NCBI RefSeq assembly: GCF_039613825.1
Contig: NZ_CP154826.1
Coordinates: forward strand, 1,612,001 to 1,676,000
Source of the DNA: Diaminobutyricibacter sp. McL0608
GTDB lineage: Bacteria; Actinomycetota; Actinomycetes; Actinomycetales; Microbacteriaceae
DNA length: 64,000 nt
Reading direction: 5' to 3'
Shown piece after piece: positions 25,931 through 35,933 of the stretch. The stretch's first letter is position 1, and every line of letters begins with the position of its first letter. The translations under genes and the position numbers were made by a program. The notes beneath the pieces were generated by a model. The model was not told where the DNA came from. It searched no databases and was given only the letters and a program-made list of their open reading frames with translations.

Positions 25931-26145
25931 CAGAGACGTCGACCCGGCCATCACCGGTGAGTCTTCGGAAGAACGGCGCAGCATGACGCGCTCAGTAGAA
26001 CCGAACGGGGCTGGCCCGTCACAGCCAACGAATAAGCGGTCGCGCCGTGCCGAAGGGGGCAGTGCGCGGCAAGCGGGGTGGTACCGCGACTCGCGCCTCG
26101 AGCGCCTGGCGTCCTCGTGCAGACACAGAACCTGCCAGGAGAGAA
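25931..26145 (+). ncRNA. T-box riboswitch of ileS (translational, actinobacterial type)
   Basis: The conserved T-box core GCGGGGTGGTACCGCG lies at 26073-26088. Stem I carries the Ile specifier ATC at 25950-25952 in the context GGCCATCACCGG. The ribosome site of ileS (AGGAGA) is some 50 bases downstream of the T-box, and no terminator with a T run is present, so uncharged tRNA-Ile should free the ribosome site rather than prevent termination. This class is known from actinobacterial ileS leaders. Confidence 0.9.
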
Positions 26146-29100
26146 ATGCCGTACCCCAAGTCGAACCCCGGCGACCAGCCGTCGGATGCCGCGCGCGGCG
26201 TCACGCCGTCACCGAACTTCCCCGAGATCGAGACCGAGGTCCTCGACTTCTGGAAGAAGGACGGAACGTTCCGCGCATCCATCGACAACCGGGCGGATGC
26301 GCCGGAGTGGGTCTTCTACGACGGCCCGCCCTTCGCCAACGGCCTGCCGCACTACGGCCACCTCCTGACCGGCTACGCGAAAGACGTCTTCCCCCGGTTC
26401 GAGACCATGCGCGGACGCAAGGTGGAGCGCCGTTTCGGCTGGGACACCCACGGCCTGCCCGCCGAGCTCGAGGCGGAGCGGCAGCTCGGCATCACCGACA
26501 AGAGCCAGATCGAAGAGATGGGCATCGCGGTCTTCAACAAGGCCGCGCGCGACTCGGTGCTGCGGTACACGCACGAATGGCGCGAGTATGTGACCCGCCA
26601 GGCGCGCTGGGTCGACTTCGACAACGACTACAAGACCCTCGATGTGAACTACATGGAGTCCGTCATCTGGGCGTTCAAGCAGTTGCACGACAAAGGCCTC
26701 GCCTACGACGGCTACCGGGTGCTCCCGTACTGCTGGCGCGACCAGACACCGCTGTCGAACCACGAACTGCGCATGGACGACGACGTCTACAAGATGCGCC
26801 AGGACCAGACTGTCACGGTCACCTTCCCGCTCGTCGGCGAGAGGGCCGAAGCGCTCGGGCTGACCGCCGTGCGTGCGCTCGCGTGGACGACGACACCGTG
26901 GACGCTGCCCACAAACCTCGCGCTGGTCGTCGGTCCGGACATCCAGTACGCCGTGCTGCCCGCCGGACCGAACGGCGCAGCCGACGGCAACGGCAATCCC
27001 GAGCACGCGGAATTCGGTGCGGAATACCTGCTCGCGCTCGACCTCGTCGGCAACTACGCGAAAGACCTCGGCTATGCGTCGTCGGCGGATGCGCTCGCCG
27101 CCGTCAGCCGCCGCATCCCGGGTTCCGAACTGGAGGGCGTGCATTACGACCGTCTGTGGGACTACTACGCGGATGCGGAGACTTACGGCACCGGGAACGC
27201 GTGGCAGATCCTCGTCGACGATTACGTGACCACGGAGGACGGCACCGGCATCGTCCACCAGGCCCCGGCCTATGGTGAAGACGACCAGCGCGTCTGTGAG
27301 GCCGCGGGCATCCCGGTCATCATCTCCGTGGACGACGGCGCGCGCTTCCTGCCGGTCGTCGAAGACGTGGCCGGGCTCCAGGTGTTCGAGGCGAACAAAC
27401 CGCTGACCAAGCTGCTGCGCGAAGGCGGCCGCCTGCTGCGCCAGGCGAGCTACGAGCACTCGTACCCGCACTGCTGGCGGTGCCGCAACCCGCTGATCTA
27501 CAAGGCCGTATCGAGCTGGTTCGTTCGCGTCTCCGATTTCCGCGACCGGATGGGCGAACTGAACCAGGAGATCACCTGGGTTCCCGACAACGTGAAGGAC
27601 GGCCAGTTCGGCAAATGGGTGGGCAACGCCCGGGACTGGTCGATCTCGCGCAACCGCTTCTGGGGTTCGCCGATCCCGGTGTGGAAGAGCGACGATCCGG
27701 CCTACCCGCGTGTCGATGTCTATGGCTCGCTGGCTGAGCTCGAAGCCGATTTCGGCACGGTCCCTGTCGGAGCCGACGGCCAGCCCGACCTGCATCGCCC
27801 GTACATCGACGAACTGACGCGACCGAACCCGGACGACCCGACAGGTCGGTCCACCATGCGCCGCATCCCCGACGTGCTCGACGTCTGGTTCGACTCCGGA
27901 GCGATGCCCTTCGCGCAGGTCCACTACCCGTTCGAGAACCGCGACTGGTTCGACTCGCACAATCCGGCCGACTTCATCGTCGAGTACATCGGGCAGACGC
28001 GCGGCTGGTTCTACCTCCTGCACGTACTCTCGACGGCGCTCTTCGACCGGCCGGCGTTCAAGAACGTCATCAGCCACGGCATCGTGCTCGGCAACGACGG
28101 GCAGAAGATGTCCAAGTCGCTGCGCAACTATCCCGACGTCAACGAGGTCTTCGACCGTGACGGTTCGGATGCGATGCGCTGGTTCCTGATGGCGAGCCCG
28201 GTGCTGCGTGGGGGAAACCTCATCGTCACGGAGGAAGGCATTCGCGAGGGCGTGCGCCAGGTGCTCCTTCCTCTGTGGAGCACGTGGTATTTCTTCTCGC
28301 TGTACGCCAACGCGAGCGGTGGATCGGGCTCCAGCGGCTACGAAGCGAGCTGGCGCACCGACTCGACCGACGTCCTCGACCGGTACCTGCTGGCGAAGAC
28401 GCGCGACCTGGTCGCAGAGGTCACGACCGACCTCGAAGCGCTCGACAGCACCATGGCCGCGGCCAAGCTCCGGGACTTCGCAGACGTGCTCACCAACTGG
28501 TATGTCCGCCGGTCGCGCGACCGCTTCTGGGCGGGCGTCGTCGACGACGGGGAGAACAGCGAGGCGTTCGACACCCTCTACACGGTGCTCGAGACGTACG
28601 CGCGCGTCGCGGCGCCGCTCCTCCCGCTCGTCACCGAGCGGATCTGGCAAGGGCTCACCGGCGGACGCAGCGTGCACCTGACCGACTGGCCCGATGCGGG
28701 GATCTTCCCGGCCGACGATGCGCTGGTCGACGCCATGGACCGCATCCGCGGGATCAGTTCGACCGTCTTGTCCCTGCGCAAGCAGGGCGCCTTGCGCGTT
28801 CGCCTGCCGCTCGCGCGCCTGACCGTCGTGGCGCACGACGCGGAGGCGCTGGTTCCGTTCGAGTCGATCCTGCGCGACGAGCTCAATGTGAAAGCCGTCG
28901 ACCTGGTCGAAGTGCACGAGTCCAGCGCCGTCGACTATGGCATCACCAGCAAGCTCACGGTCAATGCACGCCCAGCCGGCCCCCGACTCGGCAAGGACGT
29001 CCAGCGCGTGATCCAGTCGGCCCGTGCGGGTGACTGGTCGGAGATCGACGGTGTGGTCACCGTGGGCGGCATCGAACTCGTCGAGGGCGAATTCGACCTG

Positions 29101-29568
29101 GTGCTCGAGACGGCCCAGGCCGAAGGCGAGACGGGTACGGCACTCGCCCTGCTGCCTGGGGGCGGATTCGTGCTCCTCGACACCCGCACGACACCCGACC
29201 TCGAAGCCGAAGGACTCGCGCGCGATGTCATCCGGGCCGTGCAGGACACCCGGAGGGCCGCCGGACTCGACGTGAGCGACCGCATCCGGCTCGACCTGGT
29301 GTTCTTCGACGATGCGGATGCAATAGCGCTCACGCGCGCATCCGACGTCGACATCGCCGCGGAGACCCTTGCGCTCGAGACGACGCTGCGCTGGCCGGAG
29401 AGCCACCCTGCCATCGACGGATTCGCGCGACAGATCCCGTCGGAATGGCTCGCGAGCGTCGTCGAGCACGAGGCGGCGTTCTACCAGGACTTCACGGCCG
29501 GGCAGTTCGCCAATTCCGGCCGATTCATCGTGGCGGTCACCCGATGGGACGGGAGCATCGATGTCTGA
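26146..29568 (+). CDS. ileS: Isoleucyl-tRNA synthetase, long (type 2) form
   Basis: The 1140-residue class I synthetase charges tRNA-Ile. The HIGH motif is HYGH at residues 69-72 and KMSKS appears as [10 protein letters not shown]. The long C-terminus and the segments [12 protein letters not shown] and [15 protein letters not shown] place it with the eukaryote-like IleRS2 group, which includes mupirocin-tolerant enzymes. The start at 26146 is set by AGGAGA and by the T-box leader, which the open upstream frame would otherwise invade. The folC ATG lies inside its last codons (eight-base overlap). Confidence 0.97.
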   Translation: MPYPKSNPGDQPSDAARGVTPSPNFPEIETEVLDFWKKDGTFRASIDNRADAPEWVFYDGPPFANGLPHYGHLLTGYAKDVFPRFETMRGRKVERRFGWDTHGLPAELEAERQLGITDKSQIEEMGIAVFNKAARDSVLRYTHEWREYVTRQARWVDFDNDYKTLDVNYMESVIWAFKQLHDKGLAYDGYRVLPYCWRDQTPLSNHELRMDDDVYKMRQDQTVTVTFPLVGERAEALGLTAVRALAWTTTPWTLPTNLALVVGPDIQYAVLPAGPNGAADGNGNPEHAEFGAEYLLALDLVGNYAKDLGYASSADALAAVSRRIPGSELEGVHYDRLWDYYADAETYGTGNAWQILVDDYVTTEDGTGIVHQAPAYGEDDQRVCEAAGIPVIISVDDGARFLPVVEDVAGLQVFEANKPLTKLLREGGRLLRQASYEHSYPHCWRCRNPLIYKAVSSWFVRVSDFRDRMGELNQEITWVPDNVKDGQFGKWVGNARDWSISRNRFWGSPIPVWKSDDPAYPRVDVYGSLAELEADFGTVPVGADGQPDLHRPYIDELTRPNPDDPTGRSTMRRIPDVLDVWFDSGAMPFAQVHYPFENRDWFDSHNPADFIVEYIGQTRGWFYLLHVLSTALFDRPAFKNVISHGIVLGNDGQKMSKSLRNYPDVNEVFDRDGSDAMRWFLMASPVLRGGNLIVTEEGIREGVRQVLLPLWSTWYFFSLYANASGGSGSSGYEASWRTDSTDVLDRYLLAKTRDLVAEVTTDLEALDSTMAAAKLRDFADVLTNWYVRRSRDRFWAGVVDDGENSEAFDTLYTVLETYARVAAPLLPLVTERIWQGLTGGRSVHLTDWPDAGIFPADDALVDAMDRIRGISSTVLSLRKQGALRVRLPLARLTVVAHDAEALVPFESILRDELNVKAVDLVEVHESSAVDYGITSKLTVNARPAGPRLGKDVQRVIQSARAGDWSEIDGVVTVGGIELVEGEFDLVLETAQAEGETGTALALLPGGGFVLLDTRTTPDLEAEGLARDVIRAVQDTRRAAGLDVSDRIRLDLVFFDDADAIALTRASDVDIAAETLALETTLRWPESHPAIDGFARQIPSEWLASVVEHEAAFYQDFTAGQFANSGRFIVAVTRWDGSIDV

Positions 29569-30922
29569 CGACGACTTCACAGCCGCGGGCGACGCGGTCT
29601 ACCAGGCGTTGCTCGCACGGCTCGGAGAGGCGAGCCCGCAGCCGCGCCTGGCAGCGACGAGACGAGCTGTCGAACTGCTCGGTGATCCTCAGCGGGCGTA
29701 CCCGATCATCCATGTCACCGGCACCAACGGTAAGACCAGCACGAGCAGGATCGCCGAAAGCATCCTGCGCGCCTACGGTCTTCGCACCGGGCTCTTCACC
29801 AGTCCGCACCTGGTCAGGTTCAACGAGCGGATCATGATCGACGGGGAGCCGATCAGCGACGAGTCGCTCGCGCGCAACTGGGACGACATCCAGCCCTACC
29901 TCCAGATCGTGGATTCCGAGCTCGAGACGGCCGGCGAGCTTCCGCTCACCTTCTTCGAAGCGATGACGGTCTTGGCGTTCGCCTGCTTCGCGGATGCGCC
30001 GGTCGACGTCGCGGTCGTCGAGGTGGGGATGGGCGGCGAATGGGATTCGACGAACGTCGGTGACGGCCAGGTCGCAGTGTTCACACCGATCTCCCTCGAT
30101 CACACCAAGCGACTCGGCAACACCATCGCCGAAATCGCTCGCACGAAGTCGGGCATCATCAAGCCGGCCGCAGACGTGGTGAGCGCGGCTCAGCCCGCCG
30201 AGGCGCTCCGCGAGCTGGAGCACGCGGCAGAGCTGACCGAGTCGACCTTCTCTGTGCAGCCCGACGGGTTCGCGGTAGTGAAAACTGACGTGGCGGTCGG
30301 GGGCCAGCTGGTGACCATCCGCGGGCGTGCCGCGACCTACAGCGAGCTCTTCCTTCCGCTCTACGGCGACCACCAGGCACAGAACGCCGCGGTCGCAGTC
30401 GCCGCCGTCGAAACGTTCCTCGGCCGCGGAACGATGCCGCTCAACCCGCAACTCGTCGAGGAAGGGCTGGCAGAAGCCACGTCGCCGGGGCGTCTGCAGC
30501 TGATCGGGATCGAGCCGACCGTGCTCGTCGATGCTGCACACAACCCGAGCGGTGCGGCGACGCTCGCCGCAGCACTGGGCACCTACTTCGACTTCGACGA
30601 GATCGTGTTCGTGATCGGCGTGCTCGCCGACAAGGACGCTGTCGGCATCATCCGCGAACTCGCCCCACTGGCGACACGCTTCCATGTCACCCAGTCCGGT
30701 TCGGAGCGGGCCATCGACAGCGAGGTCCTCGGCGACCTCGTGCTTGCGGCCACGAACGCCGACGCCACGTACGTCTTCTCCGAGCTCGACGATGCGATCG
30801 AGCGCGCCCGCGAGTGGGCTTCGGAATCGTCGCGACGAGCGGTCGTCGTGACGGGGTCGATCACGCTCGTGGGCGATGCGATGGCGATCGCCGCCGCACG
30901 CGATTGGAAGCCGGCTTCGTGA
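29561..30922 (+). CDS. folC: Folylpolyglutamate synthase/dihydrofolate synthase
   Basis: FolC adds glutamates to folates and makes dihydrofolate from dihydropteroate. The 453-residue Mur-ligase-like enzyme has the P loop [10 protein letters not shown] near residues 50-59, the omega loop [14 protein letters not shown], and the C-terminal motif [12 protein letters not shown]. The ATG overlaps the end of ileS by eight bases. The next gene starts at GTGA on its own stop codon. The ileS-folC-DUF4233-ndk order is standard in actinobacteria. Confidence 0.96.
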   Translation: MSDDDFTAAGDAVYQALLARLGEASPQPRLAATRRAVELLGDPQRAYPIIHVTGTNGKTSTSRIAESILRAYGLRTGLFTSPHLVRFNERIMIDGEPISDESLARNWDDIQPYLQIVDSELETAGELPLTFFEAMTVLAFACFADAPVDVAVVEVGMGGEWDSTNVGDGQVAVFTPISLDHTKRLGNTIAEIARTKSGIIKPAADVVSAAQPAEALRELEHAAELTESTFSVQPDGFAVVKTDVAVGGQLVTIRGRAATYSELFLPLYGDHQAQNAAVAVAAVETFLGRGTMPLNPQLVEEGLAEATSPGRLQLIGIEPTVLVDAAHNPSGAATLAAALGTYFDFDEIVFVIGVLADKDAVGIIRELAPLATRFHVTQSGSERAIDSEVLGDLVLAATNADATYVFSELDDAIERAREWASESSRRAVVVTGSITLVGDAMAIAAARDWKPAS

Positions 30923-31425
30923 GCGGCGCATCCGAGACGCCCGGAGAAGCGGGGACGCCAGGCGTACCCGGCGAACCAGGTGCCGGGCTGCCGGCGCGGC
31001 GCGCCCGACGGACCCGCACGATGCGCGAGAGCCTCGGCTCGATCGTCCTCGGCTTCGAACTGATCATCGTGTTCCTGGGCGCGCTCGTGCTGTTCGGACT
31101 TCACAGCCTGCCCGCGCCCGTCGCGCTCGGCGGGGGAGCGGCGCTCGTCGTGCTGATGATCGTCGCCGTCGCCCTCCTGCGGTATCCCGTCGGCATCATC
31201 CTCGGGTGGGCGGTCCAGCTCATCGTGATCGCCGCCGGCCTGCTCGTGCCCGCCTTCTTCATCGTGGGTGCGATCTTCACAGCGATGTGGACGTACTGCA
31301 TGATCGTCGGCGGGCGGATCGACCGCCGCGACCGACTCGCCCGCGAATCCGCGGAGTTCGCGAACCCCCAGAACGACATCGGCACCGACAACGAATCCCA
31401 CCGGGGAACGGAGAAACCAGAATGA
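30919..31425 (+). CDS. DUF4233 membrane protein
   Basis: The 168-residue protein starts with GTG overlapping the folC stop. A Gly/Pro/Arg-rich N-terminal 45 residues precede the DUF4233 core, which opens with TMRESLGSIVLGFELI. There are four hydrophobic helices between about residues 38 and 140 and a charged C-terminus (RIDRRDRLARES). Function is unknown, but the family is conserved between folC and ndk in actinobacteria. ndk overlaps its stop by four bases. Confidence 0.85.
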   Translation: MSGASETPGEAGTPGVPGEPGAGLPARRARRTRTMRESLGSIVLGFELIIVFLGALVLFGLHSLPAPVALGGGAALVVLMIVAVALLRYPVGIILGWAVQLIVIAAGLLVPAFFIVGAIFTAMWTYCMIVGGRIDRRDRLARESAEFANPQNDIGTDNESHRGTEKPE

Positions 31426-31841
31426 CCACCACCGTTGAAGAGACTCTCGTCCTCGTGAAGCCCGACGGCGTCGCGCGCAACCTGACCGGGGAGATCCTCC
31501 GCAGGATCGAGGCGAAGGGTTACGCCCTCGTCGACATCCGGATGCTGCAGGCCGACCGCGAACTGCTCGCCAAGCATTACGAAGAACACGACGGCAAGCC
31601 TTTCTACGAACCGCTCGTCGAATTCATGGAGAGTGGACCGATCGTGGCCATCCGTCTTGCGGGCAACCGTGTGATCGAAGGTTTCCGCTCCCTCGCGGGT
31701 GCGACCGACCCGACGACGGCGCTGCCGGGAACGATCCGCGGCGACCTCGCACGCGACTGGGGCCTCCGGGTGCAGCAGAACCTGGTGCACGGCAGCGACT
31801 CGCCCGAGTCGGCGGAAAGGGAGCTGGCGCTCTGGTTCTGA
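31422..31841 (+). CDS. ndk: Nucleoside diphosphate kinase
   Basis: Ndk transfers phosphate from ATP to nucleoside diphosphates through a phospho-His. The 139-residue protein has LVLVKPDGVARNL at its N-terminus and the active-site histidine in NLVHGSDSPESAERE near residue 118. The overlap ATGA with DUF4233 shows it is the last gene of the ileS operon. A long imperfect hairpin follows 38 bases downstream. Confidence 0.97.
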   Translation: MTTTVEETLVLVKPDGVARNLTGEILRRIEAKGYALVDIRMLQADRELLAKHYEEHDGKPFYEPLVEFMESGPIVAIRLAGNRVIEGFRSLAGATDPTTALPGTIRGDLARDWGLRVQQNLVHGSDSPESAERELALWF

Positions 31842-31879
31842 GCCCTCCGAAGCGAAGCTTCGTCGGCGCACCTTCCGCT

Positions 31880-31945
31880 CGCCGCACTTGTTGTGTCCCG
31901 GCGCACTACGTAGACCACGTGCGACGGGACGCAACGAGTGCGGCG
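31880..31945. terminator. Long hairpin between convergent ndk and VKOR genes
   Basis: The 21-base arm at 31880-31900 is the near reverse complement of 31925-31945 (two differences, both G-T pairable), and CGCAC/GTGCG continue the stem inside (31902-31906 with 31919-31923). The result is a stem of about 26 bp with a 12-base loop. It sits between converging genes and can serve both as a bidirectional terminator. Confidence 0.65.
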
Positions 31946-31969
31946 ACGCGTCTTTCGTCGTCGCGAAGG

Positions 31970-32569
31970 TCAGAGGCGGTGCAGCCAGTCGAGCTGAACC
32001 TGTGCGATGACCGCGACGACGATGTAGCACGCGAGTGTGATGAGGGGCACCCAGCTGTACCAGGCCGCAGCGAGCCGCCGGACGGATGCCGGAACGGGAA
32101 TATTGCCCGTCTTCAGGTTGTACAGGGTCACCAGCCAGAACGTCGGAATCGTGACGACCCAGGTGAGCATGCACCACGGGCACAGGACGAAGAGCTGGTA
32201 GATGCTCGTGTAGATCAGGAAGATCACGAGGGCGAGCGCCCCGACCACACCGAGGTTGAACAGCATCCAGTACCAGCGTGCGAAGCGGGCGCCGGCGAGG
32301 ATTCCGACGCCGACGGAGATCGTGGCCGTCCAGCCGGCGATTCCCAGGATGGGGTTCGGGAAGCCGAGAAGCGAACCCTGCCACGACTCGAGGTTCTTGC
32401 TGCAGCCCACGAGCACGCTGATGTTGCACGAGAGCTGGGCGTCGGGATTGGCGAGGACCGCGAACTTGTCCAGCGTGAGCTGGAACGCCGCCCAGAACCC
32501 GATGAGCCCAGCGATGATGAGCGAAATGGCGAGGACAGTCGGACGCTTGGCTGGCTCAGTCAGGGACAC
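31970..32569 (-). CDS. Vitamin K epoxide reductase family protein
   Basis: VKOR proteins reoxidise DsbA-like thiol oxidases using quinone. The 199-residue protein has five membrane helices, the active-site CPWC in LFVLCPWCMLTW, and the loop Cys pair in QLSCNISVLVGCSKN. No thioredoxin domain is fused, so a separate DsbA partner is expected elsewhere. The GTG at 32569 is preceded after six bases by CATAAT, a near-consensus leaderless -10. A longer open frame starting at 32590 would include this box and is rejected. Confidence 0.9.
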   Translation of the reverse strand: MSLTEPAKRPTVLAISLIIAGLIGFWAAFQLTLDKFAVLANPDAQLSCNISVLVGCSKNLESWQGSLLGFPNPILGIAGWTATISVGVGILAGARFARWYWMLFNLGVVGALALVIFLIYTSIYQLFVLCPWCMLTWVVTIPTFWLVTLYNLKTGNIPVPASVRRLAAAWYSWVPLITLACYIVVAVIAQVQLDWLHRL

Positions 32570-32575
32570 GGTGGA

Positions 32576-32581
32576 ATTATG
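32576..32581 (-). promoter_or_regulatory. -10 box of the VKOR gene, leaderless-type
   Basis: On the minus strand CATAAT is followed by TCCACC and the GTG start. Only the first base differs from the TANNNT pattern. Confidence 0.45.
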
Positions 32582-32637
32582 ACATATCAACCCTGCGTGT
32601 CACGGGGCCCTGCGCACGGACGGCAGCGGGGTCGTGC

Positions 32638-32643
32638 GATAAT
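32638..32643 (+). promoter_or_regulatory. -10 box of rne
   Basis: GATAAT is the best -10 match upstream of the RNase E gene, giving a leader of about 233 bases. Confidence 0.45.
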
Positions 32644-32649
32644 TGAGGG

Positions 32650-32883
32650 GAAGTCTCCCGGGCCGCGCCCGGAGAGGCGCCAAAGAAGGCTTTTTGGGCG
32701 TCGATACGCCCAGCAGTGGTCGGTCAGAGTGGCCGGCAGTCAGACATTGAGACAGTGTGATCAGAGCCAAGAGCCGGTCGCACGTGTAAAGGATTGGCGG
32801 AACGACGCACAGCGTGGTTTCCGCTCTGGAGAGTACCCGGGCAGGTGGCGCGGTCGCCCACCCGGTTGAGGAGTGCACCAGAG
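32650..32883 (+). other. Structured 5' leader of rne
   Basis: This 314-base gene-free gap (32570-32883) holds the VKOR and rne promoters and a long leader. Visible hairpins are TCTCCCGGG/CCCGGAGA (32654-32675), perfect GGGCGT/ACGCCC (32696-32711), and GGTGGCG/CGCC(C)ACC (32844-32862) just before the ribosome site GAGGAG at 32868-32873. An A/T-rich AAGAAGGCTTTTT links the first two. In enterobacteria the rne leader mediates autocontrol; the same here is inference. Confidence 0.45.
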
Positions 32884-35352
32884 ATGGTGGAAAACGAAAA
32901 TACCGACAAGACGCAGACAAACGGGGCGGATTCATCCGCCGAGACGGGATCGAGGAAGCGCACGCGACTCTTCGGGGCACGTAAGTCGTCGAAGAAACCT
33001 TCGACAGCGACGGATGAGACCCAGGCTCCGAACGGTGCCCCGGCGATTCCGGATCCGGCTCCGGTGAAGGAGCCCACGGCTGCCGCAGGCACCCGCAGCG
33101 GGACCATCGCAGAGCCGCCCGTGGCCGAGGCCACTGCCTCGGATGCGACGTCCGAGGAGTCCGAGGCAGTCGAGGAGCCGGTCGTGGAGACCGCTCCTGC
33201 GGCACCGCAGCGCCCCGCCACAGCGATCCTGTTCCAGGCGCCCGACATCAAACCGCTCCCGCCGCTGCCTCGCAGTGTGCGTGACGGCGACGGTGAGGAG
33301 GCCAGCACGGTGCGCCGTCGCGCGCGCCGTCGGCCGGGCGACGAGAGCAGGCCCGGATCGGACGACCCGGCGAACACGGTCGTCAAGGTCCGCACGCCGC
33401 GCGAGCCCGAGCTGATCACCGAACCGCAGCGGGTCAAGGGCTCGACGCGACTCGAGGCCAAGAAGCAGCGCCGGCGTGACGGCCGCGACGCAGGCCGCCG
33501 CCGTCCGGTCATCACGGAAGCCGAGTTCCTCGCGCGCCGCGAGTCCGTCGACCGTCAGATGATCGTCCGCTCGAAGAACGGCCGGATCCAGATCGGCGTC
33601 CTCGAAGACAAGGTGCTCGTGGAGCACTACGTCGCCCGGTCGCAGGAAGCATCCCTGATCGGGAATGTCTACCTCGGGCGCGTGCAGAACGTGCTCCCGA
33701 GCATGGAAGCCGCGTTCGTCGACATCGGTCGCGGCCGCAATGCCGTTCTGTATTCGGGTGAAGTCGACTGGGAGGCGGCCGAGACGGGCAACCAGCCGCG
33801 TCGCATCGAGCTCGCGCTGAAGCCGGGCGACCGCGTGCTGGTCCAGGTGACCAAGGATCCCGTGGGCCACAAGGGCGCCCGCCTGACCAGTCAGGTGTCG
33901 CTGCCCGGCCGCTATCTCGTCTACGTGCCGAACGGATCGATGAACGGCATCAGCCGCAAGCTGCCGGACACCGAGCGTGCGCGTCTCAAGAAGATCCTCA
34001 AGGACGTGCTTCCCGAGAACGTCGGCGTCATCGTGCGCACCGCCGCCGAAGGTGCGACCGAAGAGCAGCTGACGCTCGACGTCAACCGTCTCACGGCGCA
34101 GTGGGCCGACATCAGCAAGCAGGTCGAATCGGTCCAGGCCCCTGCGCTGCTCCACAGCGAGCCCGATCTGCTCATCAAGATCGTTCGCGACGTCTTCAAC
34201 GAAGACTTCCAGAAGCTGATCATCGCAGGCGACGACGCGCGCCAGACCATCGAGAGCTACCTCCGCCAGGTCGCGCCCGACCTTCTCGACCGCGTCGAGC
34301 CGTACACGGGCGACCGCGACGCGTTCGACGAGTTCCGGATCAGCGAGCAGATCGAGAAGGCGCTCGACCGCAAGGTGTGGTTGCCGTCCGGTGGTTCGCT
34401 CGTCATCGACCGCACTGAGGCCATGACGGTCGTCGATGTGAACACCGGCAAGTTCGTCGGCTCCGGTGGAAACCTCGAAGAGACGGTCACGAAGAACAAC
34501 CTCGAGGCCGCTGAAGAGATCGTCCGTCAGCTTCGCCTGCGCGACATCGGCGGAATCATCGTGGTCGACTTCATCGACATGGTCCTCGAGACCAACCGCG
34601 ATCTCGTCCTCCGCCGTCTCATCGAATGCCTCAGCCGCGACCGCACGAAGCACCAGGTCGCCGAGGTCACGTCGCTCGGCCTCGTGCAGATGACCCGTAA
34701 GAAGCTTGGTCTGGGGCTCCTCGAGACCTTCAGCGAGCCGTGCGAGGTCTGCGCGGGCCGCGGCGTCATCGTGCACCACGATCCCGTCGTCAAGCACCGT
34801 CCGGCCCAGCAGGCGCCGACCGAGCGTCGTGGCCGCGGCCGTGGCGGCCAGGGAGGGCAGCAGAACGCCAACGGAGGTTCGACGCCGTCGACCGCGAACG
34901 GCGCGACCCACGCCATCACCGACGACGCGAAGAATGCGCTCGCTCAGATCGCCGCCAGCACCATCCTCGCCCACGCTCATGACGAGCACGGTGCAGAGGC
35001 ATCGGTGGGCGCCGTGGATGCTGCGGAAGCCGTGCACGGAAAGCACGTCGCCGCGCCGGTCGACGAAGCGCTGCTCGAGTCGGAGCGGGAGAACGTCGCC
35101 GGACCGATCGAGGAGCCTGCTGAACCGACGGAGCCGGTCGCCATCCTCGACATACCCGTAGCGACGCCGCCGAAGAGCAACCGGCGGGTGAAGACGAAGG
35201 AGGCCGAGCAGCTTCTCGACTCCGTACTCGACGCGCTGCCCCAGCCGAAACAGCCCGGCCAGGGCCGTAGCCGCAATCGCCGGGTCACCACAGCATCACT
35301 GTCGGGCGGGGTAATCGCGCCCGAGGTCACCCGCACCGAGTCGGAGGACTGA
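32884..35352 (+). CDS. rne: Ribonuclease E/G
   Basis: This endoribonuclease starts mRNA decay and processes stable RNAs. The 822-residue protein has the actinobacterial layout: an acidic and Arg-rich disordered N-terminal arm (to about 215), the S1 domain (IGNVYLGRVQNVLPSMEAAFVDIG), the RNase H-like and DNase I-like catalytic region with GGSLVIDRTEAMTVVDVNTG, the zinc-link CEVCAGRG in place of the usual CPxC, and a disordered C-terminal arm rich in Gly/Arg then acidic. The ATG at 32884 has GAGGAG ten bases upstream. A RraB-like inhibitor candidate is encoded at 7287. Confidence 0.94.
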   Translation: MVENENTDKTQTNGADSSAETGSRKRTRLFGARKSSKKPSTATDETQAPNGAPAIPDPAPVKEPTAAAGTRSGTIAEPPVAEATASDATSEESEAVEEPVVETAPAAPQRPATAILFQAPDIKPLPPLPRSVRDGDGEEASTVRRRARRRPGDESRPGSDDPANTVVKVRTPREPELITEPQRVKGSTRLEAKKQRRRDGRDAGRRRPVITEAEFLARRESVDRQMIVRSKNGRIQIGVLEDKVLVEHYVARSQEASLIGNVYLGRVQNVLPSMEAAFVDIGRGRNAVLYSGEVDWEAAETGNQPRRIELALKPGDRVLVQVTKDPVGHKGARLTSQVSLPGRYLVYVPNGSMNGISRKLPDTERARLKKILKDVLPENVGVIVRTAAEGATEEQLTLDVNRLTAQWADISKQVESVQAPALLHSEPDLLIKIVRDVFNEDFQKLIIAGDDARQTIESYLRQVAPDLLDRVEPYTGDRDAFDEFRISEQIEKALDRKVWLPSGGSLVIDRTEAMTVVDVNTGKFVGSGGNLEETVTKNNLEAAEEIVRQLRLRDIGGIIVVDFIDMVLETNRDLVLRRLIECLSRDRTKHQVAEVTSLGLVQMTRKKLGLGLLETFSEPCEVCAGRGVIVHHDPVVKHRPAQQAPTERRGRGRGGQGGQQNANGGSTPSTANGATHAITDDAKNALAQIAASTILAHAHDEHGAEASVGAVDAAEAVHGKHVAAPVDEALLESERENVAGPIEEPAEPTEPVAILDIPVATPPKSNRRVKTKEAEQLLDSVLDALPQPKQPGQGRSRNRRVTTASLSGGVIAPEVTRTESED

Positions 35353-35380
35353 CCACCGCCGCGGGCGGCCCAGTCGCCCG

Positions 35381-35668
35381 CTACGCCTCCGGGTGCGTGT
35401 GGGCTTCGCGATCCTTAGCCGGGATGCGGAGCCCACTGGCCCGCAGGCGGCGCACCAGGTCTTTGCCGCTCACGGCAGCGGCGCCGGCGTCGACCAGTTG
35501 GTCGTACATCTCCGCCGGAACGTCGTAGTGGTCGAGGTCGAACGCGCGGCGCCGGATGCCGTTCGCGGCCGCGAAATCGTGCAATTCGACGAGCGACGCG
35601 TCGCTCACCAGGTGCGACCAGAGCGTGCCATGGGCGGGCCACGCAGGGGGATCGATCAGCACCGTCAT
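35381..35668 (-). CDS. DUF4031 domain protein
   Basis: The 95-residue protein starts MTVLIDPPAWPAHGTLWSHL, the hallmark of DUF4031, and contains LVELHDFAAANGIRRRAFDLDHYDVP. The His, Asp and Trp residues are the family's conserved set, but no activity is known. Its promoter TACAAT lies six bases before the ATG. It stands alone between rne and rplU on the minus strand. Confidence 0.88.
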   Translation of the reverse strand: MTVLIDPPAWPAHGTLWSHLVSDASLVELHDFAAANGIRRRAFDLDHYDVPAEMYDQLVDAGAAAVSGKDLVRRLRASGLRIPAKDREAHTHPEA

Positions 35669-35674
35669 AGGATG

Positions 35675-35680
35675 ATTGTA
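35675..35680 (-). promoter_or_regulatory. -10 box of the DUF4031 gene, leaderless
   Basis: TACAAT then CATCCT then ATG on the minus strand; no ribosome site. Confidence 0.6.
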
Positions 35681-35731
35681 GGAACCGGTCGTGCCGGGAT
35701 GGGCGGGCAGCAGTGCGAGCCGCGGCGCGAA

Positions 35732-35760
35732 TTGACCGGGGGAGACCCATCAGGTAAAGT
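35732..35760 (+). promoter_or_regulatory. Promoter of rplU-rpmA
   Basis: TTGACC (35732-35737), a 17-bp spacer and TAAAGT (35755-35760) form the best sigma-A-type promoter in the window. The transcript would start near 35767. Confidence 0.75.
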
Positions 35761-35766
35761 TGACCG

Positions 35767-35933
35767 TTGGTGTGTGTTGGGCATAGCCCGCACGTTTGCC
35801 ATGGTTTTCTGAGAGGTGGAGCGCCGCAAGCGCGACTTCATTCTCCCCAGTGACTCCCTGAAGAATAAGTAGGAACTGCAGCAGCAGCTTTTCGAAGCGC
35901 GGGTGCGGATCCCCAGAGAAAAGGTACGTAAAA
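35767..35933 (+). other. 5' leader of rplU
   Basis: A leader of about 167 bases precedes the L21 gene. It contains GCGCCGCAAGCGC-like and GAAGCGCGGGTGCGGATCCCC segments able to fold, and a ribosome site AAAGG about ten bases before the GTG. A ribosomal-protein leader motif is possible, but I could not match a defined class. Confidence 0.35.

Noticed and set aside
26209-29580. 1123-codon open frame antisense to ileS
   Set aside because: It mirrors ileS almost exactly, a common effect of high GC third positions. Its translation is Arg/Glu/His-rich without recognisable domains, and it has no start context.
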